Assembly: GCA_002290645.2 (NCBI GenBank)
Contig: NMOS02000004.1
Span: 1 to 64,000 of the forward strand
Length of the DNA stretch: 64,000 bases
Reading direction: 5' to 3'
Origin: Candidatus Aquirickettsiella gammari
GTDB taxonomy: Bacteria; Pseudomonadota; Gammaproteobacteria; Diplorickettsiales; Diplorickettsiaceae
Part shown: in pieces, positions 46,447 through 55,495 of the stretch
How the letters are laid out: the number at the start of each line of letters is the position of its first letter
Numbering within the stretch: the first letter of the stretch is position 1
Notes under the pieces: generated by a model
What the model saw: the letters and a program-made list of their open reading frames with translations, nothing else
What the model was told of the DNA's origin: nothing
The model's database searches: none
Position numbers and translations under genes: made by a program

Positions 46447-48102
46447 TTATTTTTTTGCGACACTGATAGCGCTTGTTGCGGCAACACTTGGTGAAGAGCT
46501 CGGTTCTTTTGGCAGTTCGATAAAAAAAGCAACCGGCTTATTAAGATCCGTTTTTTGAGGCGAAGACGCTAATTTTTCATTTAATTTTTTTAAACCTGCT
46601 GCAAGCTCTACAATAACCGCTAAGGGATCTTGGTTGACATTCGCTATTAACCCCTGACCCAATCTAAAACCACACAGCTCAGCTAAAAGTCGATTACTTT
46701 CCGCTAAATCAGCTTGTTGCGCATGCCTAAATAATTCTTCTATTAATATGTATTTTTCAGTTTCGTCGCCGTCTTTAGCCATCAGACGATTCATGCGCAT
46801 CAAATTGATCTCAAATAACACCGCATGTAGCTTTTTGGGCTCCGTAACGGCTCGCTTATGGGCTATTAATTGATTAAATGCATACGCTACGATCTCGATA
46901 ATTTTTAGACCAACTTCTTTTTCTGGTTTTCCTTTGGCAAAATCAAATAAACGCAAGCCAAGTTGCAGATAATCGATTTTTAGACCCGTTCTCGCTGAAA
47001 AATCAAGAAAAAAATCTAATTGTTTGCTGAGCTTATCCCAGTTTTCAGTACGAATAGAGTACTTTAGTTGATGTAACCTTTCATCAAGACATGGCTCGCC
47101 TTTTATTTCTTTAAGCGCTATTAATGCCTTAAGATAGTTTTGTTTATCATAGACATAATATCGACTCTTTTCCGCTACACTCCCCATTGGCCGATAAGAT
47201 TTTATCGCTTTTATTCCCAATTTTTCTAAGATTTTGATTTCCCTATAGTGATAACCGAAATCGATTTCATAGCGACCTTCTGCATTAAGCGAAAAATTAC
47301 GATAATATTTCTCATTGATAAATGAGTGTATTCCAACTGGAACAAGAAACTCACTCGCCGTGTCATGGGTTAAAAACTGATATAAACTGACAGAATCTTT
47401 AAGTGCACTGACTACCTTATCCCGTGTCAGTATCAACGTGGTCTTATCACCTCCTATTTGACAGGTAAATATAATTTCGGGATAGCGTTCCTTATCCGCC
47501 GTAATGTTTTGATTTAATACCTTAAGTGAACTGTCCTTAGGCCTGTCGCTAGCTTTTTTTACCACTGCAGACCATATTTCTGCTAAAGAATTACTGGGAA
47601 AATTTTGTTGTATATCGCTTATTAACATCTCTATATGTGCAATACTCAAACTAAGGCCGTAGGGAGCCAAATAGTGGGTCCAATAACGGTAAGCTTCTTT
47701 TTTAGCCGGTTTCAATAATATCGAATCAACATGCAAGGATAGTTTCATCACATTATCTTTAATTAGCTGATAAGGAATAGTTAATCGAACACAAAATTCC
47801 TTCTCTGAGCTAGACTTAATTTCATCCACTAAAACCTGAGAAAAATTCCTGCTCGCACAATTTTGTAAATCTTGCACAAATTCACTGACCGAAACACCAT
47901 AAGGGGTCCACAAATCAATATAAAAACTATTATGTTCTTTTTCTTTATTGATAGGGGAAAACTGGCAGCGCTCTGGGACTAAGTGATAGCCAAAAAAGCG
48001 CAGAAATGCATGTTCAAAGATATCAGTCGAAATGCTGACATCATGATATCGTTCTTCGAAGTAATCATTTAAGCTTTTAACTAAAATTGCATAATTCAAC
48101 AT
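46447..48102 (-). CDS. Unknown 551-residue protein inserted between the AddB- and AddA-like genes
   Basis: I do not recognise this protein. It has no signal peptide or membrane segment. Residues 1-140 and 140-300 both contain an FGYH/APYG type stretch (RFFGYHLVPERCQF, HYLAPYGLSLSIAHI), hinting at duplicated modules; residues 330-510 are helical and TPR-like in feel (LKYSIRTENWDKLSKQLDFF). The tail (about 520-551) is Ser/Pro/Ala-rich and ends VAKK. It lies on the opposite strand to both repair genes and so interrupts their operon. Confidence 0.65.
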   Translation of the reverse strand: MLNYAILVKSLNDYFEERYHDVSISTDIFEHAFLRFFGYHLVPERCQFSPINKEKEHNSFYIDLWTPYGVSVSEFVQDLQNCASRNFSQVLVDEIKSSSEKEFCVRLTIPYQLIKDNVMKLSLHVDSILLKPAKKEAYRYWTHYLAPYGLSLSIAHIEMLISDIQQNFPSNSLAEIWSAVVKKASDRPKDSSLKVLNQNITADKERYPEIIFTCQIGGDKTTLILTRDKVVSALKDSVSLYQFLTHDTASEFLVPVGIHSFINEKYYRNFSLNAEGRYEIDFGYHYREIKILEKLGIKAIKSYRPMGSVAEKSRYYVYDKQNYLKALIALKEIKGEPCLDERLHQLKYSIRTENWDKLSKQLDFFLDFSARTGLKIDYLQLGLRLFDFAKGKPEKEVGLKIIEIVAYAFNQLIAHKRAVTEPKKLHAVLFEINLMRMNRLMAKDGDETEKYILIEELFRHAQQADLAESNRLLAELCGFRLGQGLIANVNQDPLAVIVELAAGLKKLNEKLASSPQKTDLNKPVAFFIELPKEPSSSPSVAATSAISVAKK

Positions 48103-48193
48103 CGCTATCTATCCTTGATGATTAAAATTGGTTTAAATTAGCTTATACTGGTTTAAAAATCCACCTATACAACATCGCCAAAATAGCAAACTT

Positions 48194-51100
48194 ATGCCCA
48201 TGAACACACCCTTTGTCATTGCAGATGCCCCGCAACGCCAACACGCCTTGGACGCAAACCTATCATTTATAGTGCAAGCGCCGGCGGGTTCCGGGAAAAC
48301 TGAACTGTTAGTACAACGCTATTTAACATTACTCGCCCGCGTCCCGATTCCAGAATCTATTATTGCGATTACCTTCACCCGTAAAGCCGCCAACGAAATG
48401 CGTCTCAGGATTCTTCAAGCCCTAGAACTGGCTCATAACACCCAAATACCAACCGACAAAGATAGCGCACGTTATCAACTTGGTAAAAAAGTATTGGCGC
48501 AAGATCAACGTTTAGCGTGGAATTTATTGGCTAATCCTAATCGGCTACGCATCTTAACCATCGATAGTTTCTGCCAATCCTTAACCCGGCAAATGCCTTT
48601 ATTATCCCAATTAGGCGAAAAATTAACACCGCTTGATAATCCACAATGCTTGTATCACTTGGCGGTACAAGCATTGTTAACCCATCTCGAAGATAAATTA
48701 CCTTGGCAAGATGCCTTAAGCCATTTATTGAGCCACTTGGATAATAATTTTCAGCAAGTCGAAGCACTACTCTGCCAAATGTTAGCCCGACGTGAGCAAT
48801 GGCTCGCTTATCTGTGCCATCATCAAACCCATTTACGAGCACAACTCGAACAAGGTTTATACCGTATTAATCAGAAATTATTAGCCCGTCTTAATCAACT
48901 AATCCCTCATCACTTGAGCCAAGAACTCTTTTATTGCTTAAATTTCTCCTTACAACAAACGCATAAAAAACCCTTAGAAAAAATCGGCAACCTCGATTTT
49001 TGGCAGGCCGCCACGACCTTATTATTAACCGGCGGTAATGAATGGCGAAAACAACTGAGAAAAAGCGAAGGCTTTCCAGCCACTTCAACGCTAAAAAATA
49101 AAACTGAAAAAGCGCAATACAGTGCGATAAAAAAAAGGATGAGCGATTTGATCGTGTGCTTAAGCCAACAAACAGCACTGAAAGAAGCGCTAATTGATTT
49201 AAAACAAGGGCCGCCGCTGCACTATAGCGAAACACAATGGCAAACGCTGAATGCCTTATTTGAACTATTACCGGTCTTAGTTGCCCATTTAAAAATTATC
49301 TTTCAACAACAACAAAAAGTAGATTATAACGAAATCTTACTCGCCGCTTGTGCGGCTTTAGGTCAAGCAGAAAATCCGAGTGATCTCGCCCTGCGTTTGG
49401 ATTACCAAATCGAACATCTATTAATTGATGAATTTCAAGATACCTCGAGCACCCAGTTACAATTAATCGAAAAACTAACCGCCGGTTGGCAAAATCAGGA
49501 TGGGCGAACACTGTTTTTAGTCGGTGATCCGATGCAGTCTATTTATCGATTTCGTAAAGCCGAAGTAGATTTATTCCGACAGGTTCAACAAAACGGGATC
49601 GGAGCGATTCAATTACATTCGCTCTCCTTGTCGGTTAATTTTCGCTCCCAAGCCGGCTTGGTCAATTGGGTTAATCACTGTTTCAGTCAATTATCCGCGC
49701 CATCAGACAATATAAATTCGAGTGCTGTCCACTTTTCACCCGCTACCGCTTACGCACAAGCAGCGAGTCGCGATGCCATCCGCTATCATTGGCAGACTGA
49801 AAGTGATGCGCTAGCTTCCAAGCAATCAGAAGCAGAAAAAATAGTCAAGATCATTCAACAAATCAAACAACGGGATCCAGTCGCTACTATCGCTATTTTA
49901 GTCAGAGCGCGCCGCCATTTATCCGAGCTATTGCCCGCTTTAAATGCAGAAAGCATTGCTTATCAAGCCATTGAAATTGATAGTCTGGCTGAAAAATCTG
50001 CCGTACAAGATCTACTCGCCTTGACGCGTGCCCTACACCATCTCGGTGACAGAATTAGTTGGTTGGCTGTATTACGTTCACCTTATTGTGGTTTATCCTT
50101 AACTGATCTGGAAAAGGTCACTCAGTTTAGCCATGAAAACTGTCTCGCGTTGACTATCTGGCAACAACTTTTACACTTTGAAATGATTCCACTCAGCGAT
50201 GCAGCAAAACAACGTTTGCGCCGCATCGTACCCGTCCTTGGCGAGAGTCTGAGTCAACAAGGCCGTATCCCTTTAACGTGCTGGATAAAAGAAACCTGGC
50301 TAAACCTAGGTGGCCCTACGACCTTAGCCAACGAGGACGCCATAAATTACATCGATGCTTTTTTAGATTTTCTCGACCGCAAGCTAAGTCAGGAAGGTGA
50401 TAGGCTGGATTTTTTTAAATTAGATGCTGAACTGACGCAAATCTATCTACCCACTTTGAGCAAATCAGCACAGGCGGTGGAGATCATGACGATACATAAA
50501 GCAAAAGGACTCGAATACGATCATATCATCTTACCCAGCTTACATCGCAGAGGCCATACCGAACAGCCGCCGTTATTGCTCTATAGTGAAAGAATCGATG
50601 CGGCGAAAAAAAAAGATTTGTTACTCGCACCACTCAAAGCCAGTTGTGAAGAACAAGATTTAATTTATAATTATCTTTTTCAAGAAGAGAAGAAAAAGAA
50701 TGCGGCGGAGTTAACGCGTTTACTCTATGTCGCCAGTACCCGCGCCAAAAAATCCCTACATCTGCTCGCAGCACTCCGCTGTGATGAAAAAGGCGCTATT
50801 AAAACACCGTCGTCGCTTTCCCTATTAAGTCATTTATGGCCGGCTATCCAGATAACGCCCGATGATATTTTATCGTTAGCGCCGCTAAAAAATACCTCTT
50901 TACCTCCACCTAAGCGATTATTAAAACGTTTAAGCGCCGATTGGCAAGCACCCATTGCGCCCAAGCAAGACATGGCTTGGCCTGATAGAACGTCTAGTCC
51001 TTTAGTCTATCAATGGCGATTACATCCCGAGAGGATACTTGGCACTGTGATACATCGCTTGCTCTATCAAATCAGCCAAGAGGGTTTAGCAACTTGGGAT

Positions 51101-51586
51101 CTAAAGAAAATAAACGCCGCGCAAGGAATGTTTATTCGACTACTGGCACAAAATAGTCTATTAGCCGAACAAGAACAGTCCGCTTTGTTAAAATTGAATA
51201 CCTGTTTACAGAAAACCTTAAGTGATCCACGTGGACGCTGGATTTTAAGTCATCAACATCAGGCGGCCGAATCTGAGCTGGCATTAACCGCGCTACTCAA
51301 TGGAAAACCACAAAATCTTGTCATCGATCGAACGTTTATAGATACGGCGGGTGTACGCTGGATTATCGATTATAAGACGACAACTTACACCGGAAACAAA
51401 CCGGCTGATTTCTTAAAAGATGAAATGCAACAACACAAATCGCAATTGGAAACCTATGCCCAGGCATTCTCACTGGATCCTAACGCAAGTGCCAGTCAAA
51501 TAATCTGTTTAGGACTCTATTTCCCCATGACATCGCTGTGGTGCGAATGGGTCTTTAAGAATAAATGTAACACTGAACCTGCTTGA
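48194..51586 (+). CDS. UvrD/AddA-like helicase-nuclease (RecB family)
   Basis: An 1130-residue superfamily-1 DNA helicase with a C-terminal nuclease. Walker A is APAGSGKT at 29-36, motif II DEFQDT near 412, motif III VGDPMQSIYRFR soon after, motif V MTIHKAKGLEYDHI and motif VI LLYVASTRAKKSLHLL. The nuclease motif IIDYKTT is near 1056. This is the AddA-like half of a two-subunit enzyme for processing double-strand ends, paired with the nuclease at 43750. Its last 70 bases overlap the DedA gene tail-to-tail. Confidence 0.92.
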   Translation: MPMNTPFVIADAPQRQHALDANLSFIVQAPAGSGKTELLVQRYLTLLARVPIPESIIAITFTRKAANEMRLRILQALELAHNTQIPTDKDSARYQLGKKVLAQDQRLAWNLLANPNRLRILTIDSFCQSLTRQMPLLSQLGEKLTPLDNPQCLYHLAVQALLTHLEDKLPWQDALSHLLSHLDNNFQQVEALLCQMLARREQWLAYLCHHQTHLRAQLEQGLYRINQKLLARLNQLIPHHLSQELFYCLNFSLQQTHKKPLEKIGNLDFWQAATTLLLTGGNEWRKQLRKSEGFPATSTLKNKTEKAQYSAIKKRMSDLIVCLSQQTALKEALIDLKQGPPLHYSETQWQTLNALFELLPVLVAHLKIIFQQQQKVDYNEILLAACAALGQAENPSDLALRLDYQIEHLLIDEFQDTSSTQLQLIEKLTAGWQNQDGRTLFLVGDPMQSIYRFRKAEVDLFRQVQQNGIGAIQLHSLSLSVNFRSQAGLVNWVNHCFSQLSAPSDNINSSAVHFSPATAYAQAASRDAIRYHWQTESDALASKQSEAEKIVKIIQQIKQRDPVATIAILVRARRHLSELLPALNAESIAYQAIEIDSLAEKSAVQDLLALTRALHHLGDRISWLAVLRSPYCGLSLTDLEKVTQFSHENCLALTIWQQLLHFEMIPLSDAAKQRLRRIVPVLGESLSQQGRIPLTCWIKETWLNLGGPTTLANEDAINYIDAFLDFLDRKLSQEGDRLDFFKLDAELTQIYLPTLSKSAQAVEIMTIHKAKGLEYDHIILPSLHRRGHTEQPPLLLYSERIDAAKKKDLLLAPLKASCEEQDLIYNYLFQEEKKKNAAELTRLLYVASTRAKKSLHLLAALRCDEKGAIKTPSSLSLLSHLWPAIQITPDDILSLAPLKNTSLPPPKRLLKRLSADWQAPIAPKQDMAWPDRTSSPLVYQWRLHPERILGTVIHRLLYQISQEGLATWDLKKINAAQGMFIRLLAQNSLLAEQEQSALLKLNTCLQKTLSDPRGRWILSHQHQAAESELALTALLNGKPQNLVIDRTFIDTAGVRWIIDYKTTTYTGNKPADFLKDEMQQHKSQLETYAQAFSLDPNASASQIICLGLYFPMTSLWCEWVFKNKCNTEPA

Positions 51587-52089
51587 GTCCTTTGTGCTTG
51601 AAAAACATAACCGGCACCGATAAATAAACTGACCCACAATAAAGCACTTGAATACGCAAACAGGGCAAAATAACGCCACGGAAGTCTTAAGCCGCCAGCA
51701 ACATATCCGGTTAAATGCCTCACCCCGGGAATAAAGTAACCGATTATTAAGGCCCATTTACCCACCCGCTCAAACCAATTATGCGCTAATTGATAACGCT
51801 TTTTAGTTAAGCCGATATAGCGGCCCCAGGTTTGACTCAGATAATGACCGGTCGCTATCCCTAAGACATAACTACCACTGATTCCACAACAACTACCCGC
51901 ATAAGCAGCAATTAAGCTGGACAAAATCGCTAATTTTCCTTTTGCCATTAAATATCCGAGTAATAACAACAAGGACTCTTCAGGAATCGGCAAGGCAAAG
52001 ATCCCCAGCGCAAACCAAAAAAAAATAGCCAGGCTGCCGTATTGATGAAGCCAGGGTAAAAAACGATCGAGCAAGGAGGGTAATAACAT
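51517..52089 (-). CDS. DedA family membrane protein
   Basis: A 190-residue integral membrane protein of the DedA/VTT superfamily. Diagnostic stretches: FALPIPEESLLLLLGYLMAK, the Gly-rich CGISGSYVLGIATGHYL, and YFIPGVRHLTGYVAGG containing the conserved Arg and Gly. Family members are linked to lipid-carrier recycling (for example undecaprenyl phosphate) and membrane homeostasis. The 3' end overlaps the helicase gene by 70 bases on the opposite strand. Confidence 0.9.
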   Translation of the reverse strand: MLLPSLLDRFLPWLHQYGSLAIFFWFALGIFALPIPEESLLLLLGYLMAKGKLAILSSLIAAYAGSCCGISGSYVLGIATGHYLSQTWGRYIGLTKKRYQLAHNWFERVGKWALIIGYFIPGVRHLTGYVAGGLRLPWRYFALFAYSSALLWVSLFIGAGYVFQAQRTQAGSVLHLFLKTHSHHSDVMGK

Positions 52090-52172
52090 AAACCTACTAT
52101 TTTAAATAAAATATCAAATGACACCCTCACTAAAGCGTCGATATCCGCTCATCATGAATAATCTTAACAAGC

Positions 52173-52454
52173 TTACTGTTTTTTTCGTTTAAATTTTTTA
52201 TAGACTTCGTTATCATTCCGTTTTCCGATAAAAGCAATAATGATCGTGTTTTTTTCTGAATTTATCCGATAGATAACGCGGTATTCACCGATATCAACTC
52301 GATAATAATCTGAAGTGCCCTTTAATTTTTTTGAGTCTTGGGGCAGTGAATTGACACGCAAGGATTCTAAAGTCACCGCTATTTGTCTTCCATGTTTAGT
52401 GGGGACCTGCTGTAAAAATTTTAAAGCATTTTTAGTAAAACTAATTTTTAGCAT
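52173..52454 (-). CDS. RelE/ParE family toxin
   Basis: A 93-residue basic protein beginning LKISFTKNALKFLQQVPTKH and containing YYRVDIGEYRVIYRI, the two hallmark blocks of RelE-type toxins, and a Lys/Arg-rich end. Family members cut mRNA in the ribosome. Its start lies within the antitoxin gene (14-base overlap), the usual order antitoxin then toxin with coupled translation. Confidence 0.9.
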   Translation of the reverse strand: MLKISFTKNALKFLQQVPTKHGRQIAVTLESLRVNSLPQDSKKLKGTSDYYRVDIGEYRVIYRINSEKNTIIIAFIGKRNDNEVYKKFKRKKQ

Positions 52455-52695
52455 TACGTAATGATTTTAAAAAATCTTCGCTTTCTCTTTCACTGACGAG
52501 TCCTTCCATTTCTGAAGTCTTTGCCAACATTTCCCACAGTTTATCTTGCGCGCCTTCTAATAATTGATAGGCTTTTACGGATAATACGATAGCGACCGGA
52601 CGCCCTTTTTTTTCAATCAGCACGCCTTCGCTTTGGGCGGCGTCAAGCATACGACCAAACTCGTTTTTTGCTTCCCTGGCTCCAAGTGTTAACAT
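52441..52695 (-). CDS. Phd/YefM family antitoxin
   Basis: An 84-residue antitoxin. The N-terminal DNA-binding part is typical (TLGAREAKNEFGRMLDAAQS, then VLIEKKGRPVAIVLS); the C-terminal segment (residues 50-84) is acidic and would bind the toxin. AGGTGA precedes the ATG. An inverted-repeat operator lies directly upstream, in line with autorepression by the toxin-antitoxin complex. Confidence 0.9.
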   Translation of the reverse strand: MLTLGAREAKNEFGRMLDAAQSEGVLIEKKGRPVAIVLSVKAYQLLEGAQDKLWEMLAKTSEMEGLVSERESEDFLKSLRNAKN

Positions 52696-52709
52696 AAATC
52701 ACCTATAAT

Positions 52710-52749
52710 GTTTCTTATGTTTATAATAGCTCTTATAGCTATAAGAAAC
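52710..52749 (-). promoter_or_regulatory. Palindromic operator of the toxin-antitoxin pair
   Basis: Upstream of the antitoxin start two overlapping palindromes are seen: CTTATAGCTATAAG (52732-52745, perfect 14 bp) and the pair GTTTCTTAT (52710-52718) with ATAAGAAAC (52741-52749). Such sites are where Phd/YefM-type complexes bind to repress their own promoter. Function is inferred from position. Confidence 0.65.
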
Positions 52750-52827
52750 AAGCTTTTATGCCGCTCGCTTAAAAGAGATGCTTACATTCAATACCTTTTA
52801 AAGCCTTAGCTTATTTGATTTTAAGCC

Positions 52828-53760
52828 TTAAGCTTTTGCCGGATCTTTTATTTTAGCCGTTTCAATTTCACTGACTTCAGATTTATCCGATTTAGCGGCA
52901 TCAAGCTTAGTATCCGCTACTTTATTGACCTCATTGGCCTCGACTTCATTATCCGCCACTTTATGATTGATAATCGTTGTATCCTCGACATTATCCATAA
53001 TATCATCGTCGTCTTCATCATCATCCTCTTCACTCAGCTGTGCATAACGATTCATCGGATAAGGTAAAATAATAACCTGAGTGCCAATATCGGCAAAATC
53101 TTGATTCAGCCATTGTGCATCGTCTACGAATAAACGTACACAACCATGGCTGGCATTGTAGCCAAGTACACCACCGTAAGAGCCGTGCATGGCAAATCCA
53201 CCTTTAAAGAACATACAGTAAGGCATCGGTGCACCGCCATAAGGTTTGGGAAACTTGGTCGACCGACAGCCCGGTCCACGCTTATCGTAGACCTTGAAGC
53301 TTCCCGACGGGGTGTGACAAGGTCGTCCTAAATCAGGACACCAATTTTGTCCACTGGATGCCGGTCCCCAGCGAATAATATTACCCGCAGGACCATAAGC
53401 CGCCCAGGCGTTTAATGCCGGTGAATAAATGATCATCTTCCGACCGGTGGGAACTCTATAAGGGGAAAATGGTGTATACTCCATCCAATTCGTGCTATCG
53501 AGATTACGTGGCGCGGCAATGCGCATGCCAGGCCATAAACCGCTATTCATGCGATTAATCCGCTGCACTAGCTCGCGTCGTTGCGGATTCGGGAACAAGG
53601 TATACCACGTTTCCCCTTTCCCGACGACGAGACAATACAGCCTCGGGTCATTACACAAGGTTTGTAATAACCAACCCCGTGCAGCAAAGCTGTCGCCGTG
53701 CATGATGAGAAAGATAACAACTAATGCAAGCAATACACTAAGCCTTATGAGTATACGCAT
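52828..53760 (-). CDS. L,D-transpeptidase (YkuD) with LysM-like module and acidic tail
   Basis: A 310-residue exported or anchored enzyme. In order: N-terminal hydrophobic signal (5-20), a LysM-like segment (42-85, VGKGETWYTLFPNP...LWPGMRI), and the YkuD catalytic domain (about 105-235) with H192 in AMHGSYGG and the catalytic Cys C207 in ASHGCVRLF. It would form 3-3 or protein-peptidoglycan crosslinks in the periplasm. The last 67 residues are an unusual low-complexity tail, first a run of Asp/Glu, then alternating Glu/Lys/Val/Ala. Legionella EnhA proteins have the same catalytic domain. Confidence 0.9.
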   Translation of the reverse strand: MRILIRLSVLLALVVIFLIMHGDSFAARGWLLQTLCNDPRLYCLVVGKGETWYTLFPNPQRRELVQRINRMNSGLWPGMRIAAPRNLDSTNWMEYTPFSPYRVPTGRKMIIYSPALNAWAAYGPAGNIIRWGPASSGQNWCPDLGRPCHTPSGSFKVYDKRGPGCRSTKFPKPYGGAPMPYCMFFKGGFAMHGSYGGVLGYNASHGCVRLFVDDAQWLNQDFADIGTQVIILPYPMNRYAQLSEEDDDEDDDDIMDNVEDTTIINHKVADNEVEANEVNKVADTKLDAAKSDKSEVSEIETAKIKDPAKA

Positions 53761-53862
53761 ATATCGCTCCTTCCGCCTGTTTCAAGCGGTTCGTTCGCTT
53801 TTTAACAAAGCGTTTACTCTTAATAAAAGGATAGTCTATTTTAAAGACTAAGCGGAAATATC

Positions 53863-55392
53863 ATGTTGAAATTGGCTGAGAAAAATCGTAAATGGTGGAT
53901 CTTGCTCGCTATGTCGAGCTCCTTGGCACTGGTATTTATTGACCAAACCGCCTTAGCGGTCGCGCTCCCTGCCATACAACGGGAACTTAATCTCAGCAAT
54001 AGTCTTAGCCAATGGGTCATTAATGCGTATTTATTGGCCTTAAGTGCGATTATCCTATTGGGTGGAAAAATAGGCGATAGACTCGGCCACAAACGCGCCT
54101 TTTTAGCGGGGGTGATTGTCTTTATTACCGCATCGACCTTAGCCGCCTTAGCCGAATCGGGCGCTTGGCTTATCACAGCACGTGCTATTCAAGGCATCGG
54201 CGCTGCCTTTATGATGCCCTCGACGAATGCCTTAGTGACCAATGCCTTCCCGGCACAAGAACGTGGCAAAGCCTTAGGTATCTATATTGCCCTCGCTACC
54301 ATTTTTCTCGCTTTAGGGCCCTTACTCGGCGGTTTTTTAACCCAAGTATTTAGTTGGCGGGCTGTCTTTTGGATCAATTTTCCGATCGCTTTAATCAGTA
54401 TTATTTTGGCTATTTTCTCGGTTCCGACTTGGCAGCGACGTGAAAAATTAAATATCGATTACCTAGGATTCTTTATTTCGGTCATTTTGATCAGTGGTTT
54501 TGTACTCGGTTTTATGGAAGCCCCGAATTGGGGTTGGACCTCTTTACCGATTATGAGTTTATTCCTATTGAGCATCATCAGTCTTATTGCCTTTATTAGC
54601 TGGGAGAAAAAAATATCCCATCCACTGGTCGAACTAACCCTATTTAAAAATTTGACTTTTACTACCCTGTTCAGTGTGCTACTGATCATTCAGGCCGTTG
54701 CCATCGTCTTTGTATTTTTGCCGATCTTCTTACAGAATGTTTTACATTATTCACCGTTAATGGCCGGTTTACTCTTGTTACCGGCCATGGTGCCGATTAT
54801 GTTGATGGCCCCTGTCGGTGGTCATTTACGTGATAAATATGGGCCCACCCTCCCTATGTTTTGCGGTGCTTTACTGGTGGTACTAAGTCTTATTTGGATC
54901 GCTGTTTTCAGTCATCACAGAGACTACGCGTGGTTATTTCCCGGTTTATTGGTTTATGGAATCGGCATGCCACTGATATTATCCGGTATCATGGCAACGG
55001 TGATGAATATGGTCAGTGCTCAACAACGCGGCATGGCCAGTGCTATTTTTAATTGCGCGCGACAATTTGGTAACACCATCGGTTTAGCCTTACTCAGCGG
55101 ATTATTAACCAGTGTCAACAAATGGCAACTCAACTTCTTTTTACATCACAGTCCAGTCCCACTTTCGCGACTCAAAGAACAACAAATCGATGGTCTATTA
55201 GTCCAATCGGATCAGGCCATGAAAGCTATTGCGCATTTATCCCTCGCGCACATCGAGCAACTTAAAATAGCGGCACTCAACGCTTATACCAGTGCCTTTA
55301 GTATGGTCTTATTAGCGGCGGCGATCCTGGCCTTCGTTCCACTGCTTTTGGTCCTAAAGATACCGCGTAAAAAAATAATAAAAATAAGTTAA
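53863..55392 (+). CDS. MFS drug exporter, DHA2 (EmrB/QacA) family
   Basis: A 509-residue inner-membrane proton antiporter with about 14 hydrophobic segments. Family motifs: DQTALAVALPAIQREL in the first helix (motif D1-like), GKIGDRLGHKRAFLAG in the first cytoplasmic loop (motif A), and ALGPLLGGFLTQVFSWRAVF (motif C region). DHA2 members export drugs or amphipathic compounds; the substrate cannot be read. No membrane-fusion partner (EmrA) is adjacent. It is divergent from the L,D-transpeptidase. Confidence 0.9.
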   Translation: MLKLAEKNRKWWILLAMSSSLALVFIDQTALAVALPAIQRELNLSNSLSQWVINAYLLALSAIILLGGKIGDRLGHKRAFLAGVIVFITASTLAALAESGAWLITARAIQGIGAAFMMPSTNALVTNAFPAQERGKALGIYIALATIFLALGPLLGGFLTQVFSWRAVFWINFPIALISIILAIFSVPTWQRREKLNIDYLGFFISVILISGFVLGFMEAPNWGWTSLPIMSLFLLSIISLIAFISWEKKISHPLVELTLFKNLTFTTLFSVLLIIQAVAIVFVFLPIFLQNVLHYSPLMAGLLLLPAMVPIMLMAPVGGHLRDKYGPTLPMFCGALLVVLSLIWIAVFSHHRDYAWLFPGLLVYGIGMPLILSGIMATVMNMVSAQQRGMASAIFNCARQFGNTIGLALLSGLLTSVNKWQLNFFLHHSPVPLSRLKEQQIDGLLVQSDQAMKAIAHLSLAHIEQLKIAALNAYTSAFSMVLLAAAILAFVPLLLVLKIPRKKIIKIS

Positions 55393-55495
55393 GCAGGAAA
55401 TAGAATTTGTTAGCCACTTAACTTAACTCATTGATTTACCTTTCTGTAAAATTATATTAGCATGGTATTTCTTTAAAACAAATGGGCGGTTTATT

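Noticed and set aside
54165-55052. Short frames over the MFS exporter gene
   Set aside because: They overlap clear transmembrane coding sequence in other frames and have no ribosome sites or family features.
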